Below, one piece after another: positions 54,543-61,842 of a DNA stretch of 64,000 bases. Within the stretch, counting starts at the first letter, position 1. The number at the start of each line of letters is the position of its first letter. The translations under genes were made by a program, and so were the position numbers. This DNA comes from Iodobacter fluviatilis (GTDB lineage: Bacteria; Pseudomonadota; Gammaproteobacteria; Burkholderiales; Chitinibacteraceae), in assembly GCF_900451195.1 (NCBI RefSeq), contig NZ_UGHR01000001.1, positions 2,728,001 through 2,792,000 on the forward strand. Reading direction: 5' to 3'. The notes beneath the pieces were generated by a model that saw only the letters and a list, made by a program, of their open reading frames with translations, did no database searches and was not told where the DNA came from.

Positions 54543-54960
54543 ATGCTCCTTACTAAAACTTGCACAGCGATTATCCGCCAAGCCAAAGCAAGCGATGCAC
54601 TGGCCATCAGCCAGATCCGTGTCGCTGCATGGCAAGCCGCTTATACGCCGTTTATGCCAGAAGATTTTCTAAAAGCGCTCAATCCCGCCTCCCAGCTTGA
54701 ATCGCTACAAGCCAAGCTAACCGCACCATCGCGAGATTTTTATCTGGCGATAGCCGATCAGCAGAATCAATCTTTGGGCTTTTATGCGCTGGGCAAGCCT
54801 CGTTTTGAAAGCAGTGGCAACAGCGCCGAACTCTGGGCGCTTAACGTTGCCCCAAGCGCATGGCGCAGCGGGCTTGGATTTGAATTGATGCAAGACGCCA
54901 TCACCAAGGCGAAGCACTTTGCTTACCAACGTATTTTGCTGTGGTGCATCAGCGAAAACC

Positions 54961-54972
54961 ACGCAGCACGGG
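54961..54972 (+). repeat. Target-site duplication, left copy (IS4 element)
   Basis: ACGCAGCACGGG; identical copy at 56382-56393. Twelve bases, within the range known for the IS4 family. Confidence 0.95.
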
Positions 54973-56381
54973 TAATGCCGTTCACTTAAGCCAAGTGAGC
55001 GGCATTTTTTATGCTTATCATTACGCCCTTTTGTTTAAATTTGCATTTGTTTATGCCCAGCCATCGTGTTCGCTCCCCTGAAGATTTTGACCCCGCCATC
55101 CTCGCTCGCGGCATTAACCCCAACTGGCTCAACGATGCGCTCACTGCAACCGGAACGGCCAGCGTGCGACGCCGCAAAATGCCTGCTGAACGCGTAGTCT
55201 GGCTCGTGATTGCCATGGCCTTGTTTCGTCGCCAATCCATGCCCGAGGTGGTCGCTCATTTGAATTTGATTTTGCCTGATGAGATCAATCCAGACATCTC
55301 CGCCAGTAGTCTGACCCAAGCTCGGCAACGCTTAGGTGAAGAACCCTTAGCGCTCTTATTCGGCTTGTGTGCTGCGGCTTGGGATGAGCGCCATCAACGC
55401 GGACAGAGTTGGCGTGGCTTGAGTCGATACGCCGTCGATGGCACGACGCTACGTGCCGCAGACTCACCAGAAAATCGCGCTCATTTTGGTGCACAAAGTT
55501 ACGCCTCAGGCGTGGTATCGAGCTATCCGCAGGTGCGCGCAGTGACGCTCACGGCGCTGGCAACGCACTTAGTACGAGAGGCCGTCTTCGGTGAGTACGG
55601 CAAAAATGAGATGCGCTACGCGCATGACATCATCGAACAAATTCCAGATAACTCATTGACCCTATTCGACAAAGGCTTTTTAAGTGCCGAGATTTTGCTG
55701 CCCTTGCAACAGCTAGGTCGGCAGCGGCATTGGTTGATTCCGGCCAAAAGCAATACCCAGTGGGAGCGCCTGAGTAATGATCCTCACGATTATCGGGTGC
55801 GAATGAAAGTCTCACCGCAAGCCAGAGCCAAGCGAGCTGATTTGCCAGAGTATTGGGAAGCTCGTGCGATTGAAGCGATCACTCGACAAGGACAAAAGCG
55901 TATCTTATTAACGTCGTTGCTTGAGGCAGAAAAGTACCCTGCGAGTGAAATTGCGGCTCAATACAGCGAGCGGTGGCGCATAGAAACGAGTTATCGAGAA
56001 ATCAAGCAGGCGATGTTGGGCGACGAAATTACTTTGCGCAGCGGCACGCCAGAACGGGTACGACAAGAGATTTGGGGAGCACTGATTGCGTATAATTTGG
56101 TGCGCTTGGAGATGGCTGAAATCGCAAAAGAAGCGGGCGCTGCGGCGACGGATTTGAGCTTCAAGATGGCGCTGCGCTACTTACTGTGTGAGTGGAGTTG
56201 GTTGGCGTTGAATAGCCCAGGTACGTTACCGAAAAAGCTGTTAAATCAGCGTAATCGGGTTGGAGATTTACTACTTGCAGGACGAAGACGGGGGCGAGAA
56301 TGCCCCCGTGTAGTCAAAGCCCAGCCGAAGCGCTATCCGACACGAAAAATCTTGAAAACAGACCTTAAGTGAACGGCATTA
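54973..56381 (+). mobile_element. Complete IS4-family insertion sequence
   Basis: 1409 bases bounded by perfect 18-base inverted repeats: TAATGCCGTTCACTTAAG (54973-54990) and its complement (56364-56381). Flanked by the 12-base duplication ACGCAGCACGGG. It carries one intact transposase gene whose stop lies in the right inverted repeat. All parts look functional, so it may be active. Confidence 0.96.
55011..56372 (+). CDS. IS4-family transposase
   Basis: 453 residues (439 if the ATG at 55053, MPSHRV, is used; neither has a clear ribosome site). It aligns along its length with the E. coli IS4 transposase pattern: 'LTQARQRLGEEPL', first catalytic Asp in 'YAVDGTTLRAADSPENRAHFG', second in 'NSLTLFDKGFLSAEIL', and the glutamate in the Y-x2-R-x3-E-x6-K motif 'YSERWRIETSYREIKQAM'. 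C-terminus 'CPRVVKAQPKRYPTRK' is also IS4-like. It cuts and moves the element via DDE chemistry. Confidence 0.95.
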   Translation: MLIITPFCLNLHLFMPSHRVRSPEDFDPAILARGINPNWLNDALTATGTASVRRRKMPAERVVWLVIAMALFRRQSMPEVVAHLNLILPDEINPDISASSLTQARQRLGEEPLALLFGLCAAAWDERHQRGQSWRGLSRYAVDGTTLRAADSPENRAHFGAQSYASGVVSSYPQVRAVTLTALATHLVREAVFGEYGKNEMRYAHDIIEQIPDNSLTLFDKGFLSAEILLPLQQLGRQRHWLIPAKSNTQWERLSNDPHDYRVRMKVSPQARAKRADLPEYWEARAIEAITRQGQKRILLTSLLEAEKYPASEIAAQYSERWRIETSYREIKQAMLGDEITLRSGTPERVRQEIWGALIAYNLVRLEMAEIAKEAGAAATDLSFKMALRYLLCEWSWLALNSPGTLPKKLLNQRNRVGDLLLAGRRRGRECPRVVKAQPKRYPTRKILKTDLK

Positions 56382-56393
56382 ACGCAGCACGGG
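56382..56393 (+). repeat. Target-site duplication, right copy (IS4 element)
   Basis: ACGCAGCACGGG, identical to 54961-54972. Confidence 0.95.
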
Positions 56394-56540
56394 GGCTTTA
56401 TGAGCGTTGTGGTTTTAAAAGTACTGGCGAAACACGCAATACCACAACCCTCACAGGCTTTCCATTACATGAAGTGTGTTATGAACTACTCCTAAATTAA
56501 ATCAAAGCGCAGCCGCCCATTGCCATAAAAAAAGACGATT

Positions 56541-57011
56541 ATGCAAATCACCACCACCACCGATATCGAACAAGCCCTATTGATTGCAGCCCAAGCAATA
56601 GGCTCACTGGATAACCTTAGCCAAGCAGAATGCGATGAATTAATACCCCATATCGCAGCCAACTACTCGCTTTGGCAATCAAATCAAGCAGCACATTTGT
56701 TTTTGCAATGCGTGCATCAAGAACGGATTATTGGCACCATTTTAGTAAAACACTTTTGGAACTTAGCCGAGCTCTATGTATTACCCGAATTTCATGGCCA
56801 AGGCGTAGGAAAAAAGCTATTAAATGCAGCATTGGAAATCTGCCAAGTTCAATCGCCCCGTGGCCATTTACGGGTTAATTCATCGCCCAATGCTGTTGGC
56901 TTTTATACTCAGGCCGGATTTGATAATTTCGATTTAGCCACACCACTACCCTATGGTTGTGTTCCACTGATCTATTATTTCTCATCAAATAAAACCACTC
57001 ATATTAATTAA
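56541..57011 (+). CDS. GNAT-family N-acetyltransferase
   Basis: 156 residues. Motif A 'AELYVLPEFHGQGVGKKLLNAALEICQ' (G-Q-G-V-G-K) and 'LRVNSSPNAVGFYTQAGFDNFD' identify the fold. It follows the disrupted acetyltransferase gene by 40 bases in the same direction and may have been transcribed with it. The VOC-family gene begins nine bases later. Substrate unknown. Confidence 0.87.
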   Translation: MQITTTTDIEQALLIAAQAIGSLDNLSQAECDELIPHIAANYSLWQSNQAAHLFLQCVHQERIIGTILVKHFWNLAELYVLPEFHGQGVGKKLLNAALEICQVQSPRGHLRVNSSPNAVGFYTQAGFDNFDLATPLPYGCVPLIYYFSSNKTTHIN

Positions 57012-57020
57012 AGAGAAAAC

Positions 57021-57416
57021 ATGCTTCACCATTTATCATTCGGCGTCACAGACATCCAACGCTCCGCTATTTTTTATGATGCCATATTCGCCCCGCTTGG
57101 CTATATTCGGGTTTGGGAAGATTTTGAAGGCGATGATGCGGCAGTGGGCTATGGCATTCAAGGCGGCGGCGACAAATTTGCAATCAAATTATGCAAAGAC
57201 GTTGCCATAGGGCAAGGATTTCATTTGGCCTTTTCAGCCAAGAGTCACGCAGAAGTCGAAGCATTTTATGCAGCAGCCCTAGCAAATGGCGGCAAGGATA
57301 ATGGCCCCGCCGGATTACGGCCAGATTATGGTGGGCACTATTACGCCGCCTTTGTGATTGATCCCGATGGCTACCGGATTGAGGCTGTTTTTAATAAAAA
57401 AACAAATCTGGATTAA
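57021..57416 (+). CDS. VOC-family (glyoxalase-like) protein
   Basis: 131 residues with an AGAGAA site. Two beta-alpha-beta-beta-beta modules: 'MLHHLSFGVTDIQRSAIFYDAIFAPLGY' and 'GGHYYAAFVIDPDGYRIEAVFNK'. Metal ligand candidates are His4 and the terminal glutamate (EAVF). This subgroup resembles small lactoylglutathione-lyase-like or fosfomycin-resistance-like proteins. Likely co-transcribed with the acetyltransferase. Convergent with the BLUF gene, two bases apart. Confidence 0.88.
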   Translation: MLHHLSFGVTDIQRSAIFYDAIFAPLGYIRVWEDFEGDDAAVGYGIQGGGDKFAIKLCKDVAIGQGFHLAFSAKSHAEVEAFYAAALANGGKDNGPAGLRPDYGGHYYAAFVIDPDGYRIEAVFNKKTNLD

Positions 57417-57418
57417 AA

Positions 57419-57838
57419 CTATCTTCGACTCCAAAAATCTCTTAACAAAATCAAGCCCTCCCACTCTTTTTCTTCTTCCGCTGATGCTTCTGCGATTTTC
57501 TTCCATTGAGCAGAAGACAATGCCAACATTTGTGATTTACTGGTTTTTGCATATCCCATATGCCAATCAGAGAAACTACGTTTATTTATTTTCTCATCAA
57601 ATAAACAAATAATACCTGAATGCTGACGGCTGCCTGAAATACGCTTAAAGGTCTCCCGCAATACACGCTCCGGGCCTTCAAGACACTGCATAAAATCACC
57701 ATCGTTATAAAGCAACACACCTGTTACATCATTTTTATTATTCTGCTCAACAGCACCCAGCAATAAAGCTTCTAACTCTGCGTCGCTCATTAAATGGGTA
57801 GCGGTGCTTACGTAAACCAAAGAATGGAGATCAGACAT
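57419..57838 (-). CDS. BLUF-domain blue-light sensor protein
   Basis: 139 residues, a stand-alone BLUF domain with a short helical C-terminus. The flavin-pocket residues can be placed: Tyr9 ('SLVYVSTA'), Asn33 ('EQNNKNDVTGVLLY'), Gln51 ('GDFMQCLEGP') and Trp92/Met94 ('SDWHMGYA'). FAD binding and light-driven hydrogen-bond switching are expected. No output domain is fused, and no EAL/GGDEF or regulator gene is adjacent, so it should act through a partner protein. Confidence 0.92.
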   Translation of the reverse strand: MSDLHSLVYVSTATHLMSDAELEALLLGAVEQNNKNDVTGVLLYNDGDFMQCLEGPERVLRETFKRISGSRQHSGIICLFDEKINKRSFSDWHMGYAKTSKSQMLALSSAQWKKIAEASAEEEKEWEGLILLRDFWSRR

Positions 57839-58093
57839 GATTCAACTATCCTTCCAGCCAAGAGAGAAAAACTTGGCGATTTCAATGAACCATCCCCAAG
57901 CCTGTTGATATTCAATTCAAAACAACATTGACTGCCTCCGCCGGTCCAAAAAAGACAACACAAAGTGGTATAAGTAGAATTTATAGCGCGAATATTATAA
58001 TTTCGCCAATCATAATAAGTTAAATTAAAAATATTCATACTGTAAAAAAACATAAAATTTTATTTTTTAATTTACTTACCTATATTTAAAGAC
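57839..58093. other. AT-rich gap upstream of the BLUF gene
   Basis: 255 AT-rich bases, notably poorer in GC than most of the window. No gene seen; promoter of the BLUF gene is expected near 57850-57960. Confidence 0.4.
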
Positions 58094-58345
58094 TTACACA
58101 GCACTTTTATCCCCTGCAATTGCACGACCTTCTAACTCAAGCACCTGATCACCCTCTAATATTCCTGCTTTGGCAGCGGGTGAAGCAGGTACTATTTTTG
58201 TAATAGTAACTGACTGCAAAGTTGGGTCCCAAAAAAATCCATCTGCTTCAATTGAATATCCATAGCCAAAATAACCACGGGCAGCATCAGCCCAGGCTAC
58301 CCCCGATATAAAAACGAACAATACATGCACGAAAACTTTCTTCAT
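58094..58345 (-). CDS. Small exported PDZ-like protein, probably truncated
   Basis: 83 residues. Signal peptide MKKVFVHVLFVFISGVAWA, then 'YFGYGYSIEADGFFWDPTLQSVTITKIVPASPAAKAGILEGDQVLELEGRAI', the front half of a PDZ domain, ending 'AGDKSAV'. PDZ domains run about 30 residues further, so the second half is missing. Sequence after the stop is AT-rich with no continuing frame. Either a shortened gene or a decayed one. Confidence 0.65.
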   Translation of the reverse strand: MKKVFVHVLFVFISGVAWADAARGYFGYGYSIEADGFFWDPTLQSVTITKIVPASPAAKAGILEGDQVLELEGRAIAGDKSAV

Positions 58346-58772
58346 GATTCACCCCGAAATTTTACGCAAACACACGCAATGCAAATGGCATGTTTAAGCC
58401 AAGAGAATACACACCCCAATCAATCACAACAATCATTTTATTTTTTAATACCACATTTATATCTGAGCCGGCTCTACTTATTTTAAAAAACAACAAAGCC
58501 ACTGTCAGGCATAAATACAATGGCCGCACAGCACATAACACGTTAAAAAAAGCGCAAAAAAATAAAACAAATATCAAACAGCAACTGTAAATATCTGGAT
58601 AAATACAGAAAATATTAGAATATTAAAAAATGTTTTTAATTAAACAGCATATTTTATATTTTTCAAAAAATCACCAACACACGATTTTATTCAATCATTT
58701 TGTGCTTACACAAGCGCCCGTCGCCTGCTAGACTTGCTGCCATTCTTGCAGCGTGCGATATAGGAAAAAGTG
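58346..58772. other. AT-rich intergenic region before trpS
   Basis: 427 bases with long A and T runs. A hydrophobic open frame on the minus strand (58362-58577) lacks a ribosome site and looks like a composition effect. The trpS promoter is likely within 58660-58740. No repeat of the A or B family. Confidence 0.5.
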
Positions 58773-60071
58773 ATGAGTTTGCGTGTTCTTACCGGTATTA
58801 CCACCTCGGGTACGCCCCACTTGGGCAATTATGTAGGGGCGATTCGCCCGGCAATTGTTGCCAGCCAAAGCCCGGATAGTGATTGTTTCTTTTTTATGGC
58901 TGATTACCATGCACTGATTAAGTGCGATGATCCGGCACGCATAGAGCGTTCTCGCCTTGAAATTGCCGCCACTTGGCTAGCAGCAGGGCTGGACCCGGAA
59001 CGCGTTACTTTTTACCGCCAGAGTGATGTACCTGAAGTCACCGAGCTGAACTGGCTGCTGACGTGCGTCACCGCCAAGGGACAGATGAACCGTGCCCACG
59101 CTTACAAAGCCAGCACAGATGCCAACGAGGCGGCAGGTGAAGACCCTGACGCAGGCATTACTATGGGCCTGTTTTGCTATCCTATTTTAATGGCCGCCGA
59201 TATTCTGCTGTTTAACCCGCACAAAGTACCAGTAGGCCGTGATCAGATTCAGCATATTGAAATGGCACGTGATGTCGCCGCCCGTTTCAACCATTTATTT
59301 GGTCAGGGCAGTGATTTATTTGTGCTGCCAGAAGCCCATATCGAAGAGCACGTCGCCACACTGCCCGGCCTTGATGGCCGCAAAATGAGCAAAAGCTACG
59401 ACAACACCATTCCGCTGTTTGAAGGCGGCCAGAAAGCGATGAAAGAAGCCATCGCAAAAATTGTAACCAATAGCCTCTTGCCAGGGGATGCCAAAGACCC
59501 GGATAACTCGCATCTGGTCACGATTTTTGAAGCCTTTGCTTCAAAAGAAGAAACCCGGCAATTTAAAGACGAGCTGCGTGCGGGCCTAGGCTGGGGCGAT
59601 GCAAAAAAACGCCTACTGGATTTAATTGAGCGCGATATTGCACCGATGCGTGAGCGCTACAACGCCCTGATGGCGCATCCCGAAGAAATTGAAGCACTGC
59701 TGCAAACCGGAGCCGCCAAAGCCCGTGCTACGGCCGCACCACTGCTAAAGAAAGTTCGCGAATCACTGGGCCTGCGTGCCATGCAAGCCATTGCTGCGCC
59801 TACTGCCAAAGCAGAGAAAAAAGCCGCGCTGCCGCTGTTTAAACAGTTCCGCTTAGAAGACGGCCTGTTTTACTTTAACTTCAGCGCAGCCGATGGCCGC
59901 CTGTTACTGCAAAGCACAGGCTTTGCCCAGGGCAAGGAAGCCGGGCAATGGATTGCAAAGCTTAAAAACGAAGGTGTGACCATCATTGCAGGCGGTGCGC
60001 CAGTCAGCCTGAGCGAAGGCGTTGCGCCTGAGGATGTCAGCGCGGCTTTGGCACTGCTATTGGCGGAATAA
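58773..60071 (+). CDS. trpS: Tryptophan--tRNA ligase with C-terminal extension
   Basis: About 432 residues. ATG at 58773 has AGGA seven bases before; a GTG at 58770 is also in frame. Class I motifs: HIGH as 'TPHLGNY' and KMSKS in '[10 protein letters not shown]'; '[19 protein letters not shown]' is typical TrpRS. The core ends at about 350. An alanine/lysine-rich linker ('[16 protein letters not shown]') leads to a domain of about 60 residues ('[35 protein letters not shown]') that resembles DUF1508/YegP. Typical TrpRS has about 334 residues. Transcribed alone. Confidence 0.95.
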   Translation: MSLRVLTGITTSGTPHLGNYVGAIRPAIVASQSPDSDCFFFMADYHALIKCDDPARIERSRLEIAATWLAAGLDPERVTFYRQSDVPEVTELNWLLTCVTAKGQMNRAHAYKASTDANEAAGEDPDAGITMGLFCYPILMAADILLFNPHKVPVGRDQIQHIEMARDVAARFNHLFGQGSDLFVLPEAHIEEHVATLPGLDGRKMSKSYDNTIPLFEGGQKAMKEAIAKIVTNSLLPGDAKDPDNSHLVTIFEAFASKEETRQFKDELRAGLGWGDAKKRLLDLIERDIAPMRERYNALMAHPEEIEALLQTGAAKARATAAPLLKKVRESLGLRAMQAIAAPTAKAEKKAALPLFKQFRLEDGLFYFNFSAADGRLLLQSTGFAQGKEAGQWIAKLKNEGVTIIAGGAPVSLSEGVAPEDVSAALALLLAE

Positions 60072-60136
60072 CAACACCCCGGCGTTTTGTCGCCTTGGTC
60101 AGCGGGTTTATTCACGCATTTAAGGCCGATAAGCCA

Positions 60137-60177
60137 GCGTAATCCAACATTGGGCGCAAAAGAATGTTGGATTACGC
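60137..60177. repeat. Inverted repeat after trpS
   Basis: Perfect 15-base arms GCGTAATCCAACATT / AATGTTGGATTACGC with an 11-base loop, 65 bases after the trpS stop. The TTGGATTACGC motif recurs as an intergenic repeat in many Neisseriales, from memory. Possible terminator. Confidence 0.65.
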
Positions 60178-60209
60178 GATAAAGCCACTGAGCGATGAAT
60201 TTTGCTTAA

Positions 60210-60531
60210 ATTCTGATGTTATGCAGTAAAAACCCAAATCTTGAACCACAGAGAACACGAAGGACACAGAGTTTCACGGAGAAGAACAAGGCTTAAATTA
60301 AGTTGTTTTGTAAATTTTAAAATCTTGAAAATCTGGATTCGTATCGCAGCTAACGGCACGGGGCTTAAATCACCCCTTGAAACACGCCGGAGCGAGGAAC
60401 AAGCGGGGCGGGGTTTCGGCTAGGGAGCGAGGCAGCGAGCCAATCCCGCCCGCCGCCGACTCGATTGTCCGCAGCGCAGGGGCCTTCGTGTTTCGTGGGG
60501 TGGCCTTCTTTCGCTTCCTTTCTTGGCCACA
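60210..60531 (+). repeat. Composite B-A repeat, left part (B4 and A5), interrupted by IS481
   Basis: 'CTGATGTTATGCAGTAAAAACCCAAA' leads into family B's left arm (60243-60290) and then family A from 60357 ('gggcttaaat', 'CTTGAAACACGCCGGAGCG', 'AACAAGCGGGGCGGGG'). It breaks at '...TTTCTTGGCCACA' where the IS481-like element begins. The rest of A5 is at 61614-61684. Confidence 0.8.
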
Positions 60532-61613
60532 TGTATAGACCGGAGACATAGGTAACACACGTGCGGACACATGGGTAACACATTTTAGTTGTTTAACTGC
60601 AAGGTATTCAAATCGATTCTTCCGAAGTGCTGATGGCAAAAATAGAGGTCAAACACCCCGTCGTTCAGACTATCTGCACGCAGTGCAATAGGTAAACGAT
60701 GTAAGGCACTAGACACTTTAAATTTATGATTTTGTAATTTTACTGCACCGCCCCAGCCCACAGTAATGACTTGATCGTTGGGGCCGTATTCAATTTCAGG
60801 CAAAGCAGAAGGCATGGCAATTAAGCTCGGTTTATAGCGGGTAATCGGTGTGGCTAGCCCTAAGGCTTCATGCGGGCGCTGCTCGTTATAGACCGTGCGC
60901 CAGTCGTTAAATGCATGCTGAACATGGGCTAAATCGCGAAATGCCCGGCCATTTAATACTTCGGCTTTTAGCGTGCGATGAAAGCGTTCTTCTTTGCCAT
61001 TAGTTTGCGGATGCCCTGGGCGGCTATGGCTAACATGGATACCCAAGCGGATCAGCCAGATAGATAACTGGCTGATGCCATGGCTGGCATCACTGGGGCT
61101 TCCCCATGGAGAACCGTTGTCAGCGTTGATACGAGCAGGCAAGCCATAGCGAAGAAATACATCCGTTAAGTGAGTCTGGACAATGGCTGCCGTGGTTTGA
61201 CCACAAGCAGTTAAGGTGAGATTAAAGCGAGAATGGTCGCCTTCGATGGAGTTTGCGCCCTCCCCAAACAGGGTGCTTCTGGCGCAGGTCTACAACGAGG
61301 GCTTCAATCTCTGCGGTGGTCAGTGTTGGCGATGATTTGGGGCGGCGAGATCGATCTTGAAAACCTTCTTGGGGGGTATCCAGATAGCGCTGCCGCCACT
61401 TGTAGCCTGTTTTAGTTGAGATGCCGAAACGCTGGCAAAGCGCTTTAAAATTACAGTTATCTTGCAGTGTAAGGAGTACAAATTCTGAGCGAATAGACAT
61501 GATATTCACGGGCATCCAAGGCATGGTAAGTAGGCATCCCAAGCGGTTAAAAACACCGCCAAAGTGTTACCTATGTCCTCGTACAAGTGTTACCCATGTC
61601 TATGGTCTATACA
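60532..61613 (-). mobile_element. Defective IS481-family insertion sequence
   Basis: 1082 bases with imperfect 26-base terminal inverted repeats beginning TGTATAGACC on both sides (60532-60557 and 61588-61613; three mismatches). It carries a single transposase gene in two frames that lacks a central part. Intact relatives are about 1.3 kb. No clean target duplication is visible; the flanks match different subtypes of repeat A. Confidence 0.88.
60585..61542 (-). pseudogene. IS481-family transposase, internally deleted and frameshifted
   Basis: The N-terminal part (61542 to about 61240; helix-turn-helix 'KALCQRFGISTKTGYKWRQRYL', then 'KHPVWGGRKLHR') changes frame into 'GDHSRFNLTLTACGQTTAAIVQTHLTDVFLRYGLPARINADNGSPWG' and runs to 60585. 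Roughly 60-75 residues that normally lie between 'GGRKLH' and 'DHSRF' are gone, including the first catalytic Asp. The second Asp (ADNGSPW) and the Glu (NGKEERFHRTLKAE) remain. The protein cannot be active. Confidence 0.88.
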
Positions 61614-61704
61614 GCGAAGCAAGAAAGGAAGGCCCCGCGGTGGCTACCGCTCCTAAATTAACGTGCCGAAGGCACTAAAAAGATGATCACTGCGTAACAT
61701 CAGT
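61614..61704 (+). repeat. Family A repeat A5, right part
   Basis: Continues from the IS481-like element: 'GCGAAGCAAGAAAGGAAGG', then GTGCCGAAGGCAC and TAAAAAGAT. Shortly after (61693-61704) is GCGTAACATCAG, nearly the complement of the CTGATGTTATGC that opens the composite at 60211, hinting at terminal inverted repeats. Confidence 0.7.
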
Positions 61705-61758
61705 TAAATTGCTAGCATCCTGTCGGAGTTGATTTTCACCCGCCCTGCAAGGTTCAAG

Positions 61759-61790
61759 AAAAAGCCACTCGTCCAAGAGTGGCTTTTCTT
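61759..61790. terminator. Bidirectional terminator near the DUF5666 gene
   Basis: AAAAA, GCCACTC, GTCCAA, GAGTGGC, TTTTCTT: 7-base GC stem extended by A/T pairs. On the minus strand it follows the DUF5666 gene by 53 bases. Confidence 0.82.
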
Positions 61791-61842
61791 CCTCTAAAAC
61801 ACCGATGCTAAGTTATGAATTTACTCATTCCTCGGTATGCCC

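Larger units (their letters stand above)
54543..56500 (+). pseudogene. GNAT acetyltransferase gene split by an IS4 element
   Basis: Coding parts 54543-54972 and 56394-56500. Removing the element and one target-site copy restores an exact reading frame of 178 residues across '...ENHAAR|GLYERCGFKSTGETR...' ending 'CYELLLN'. The product has GNAT motifs ('LWALNVAPSAWRSGLGFELMQDAI', 'LYERCGFKSTGE'). No other damage is visible, so the insertion is recent. The left fragment now ends after 'AARVMPFT' read from the element's end and lacks the C-terminal strand, so it is probably inactive. Confidence 0.9.

Noticed and set aside
58362..58577. Hydrophobic 71-codon frame on the minus strand
   Set aside because: No ribosome site, in an AT-rich spacer where such frames arise by composition; no family resemblance.
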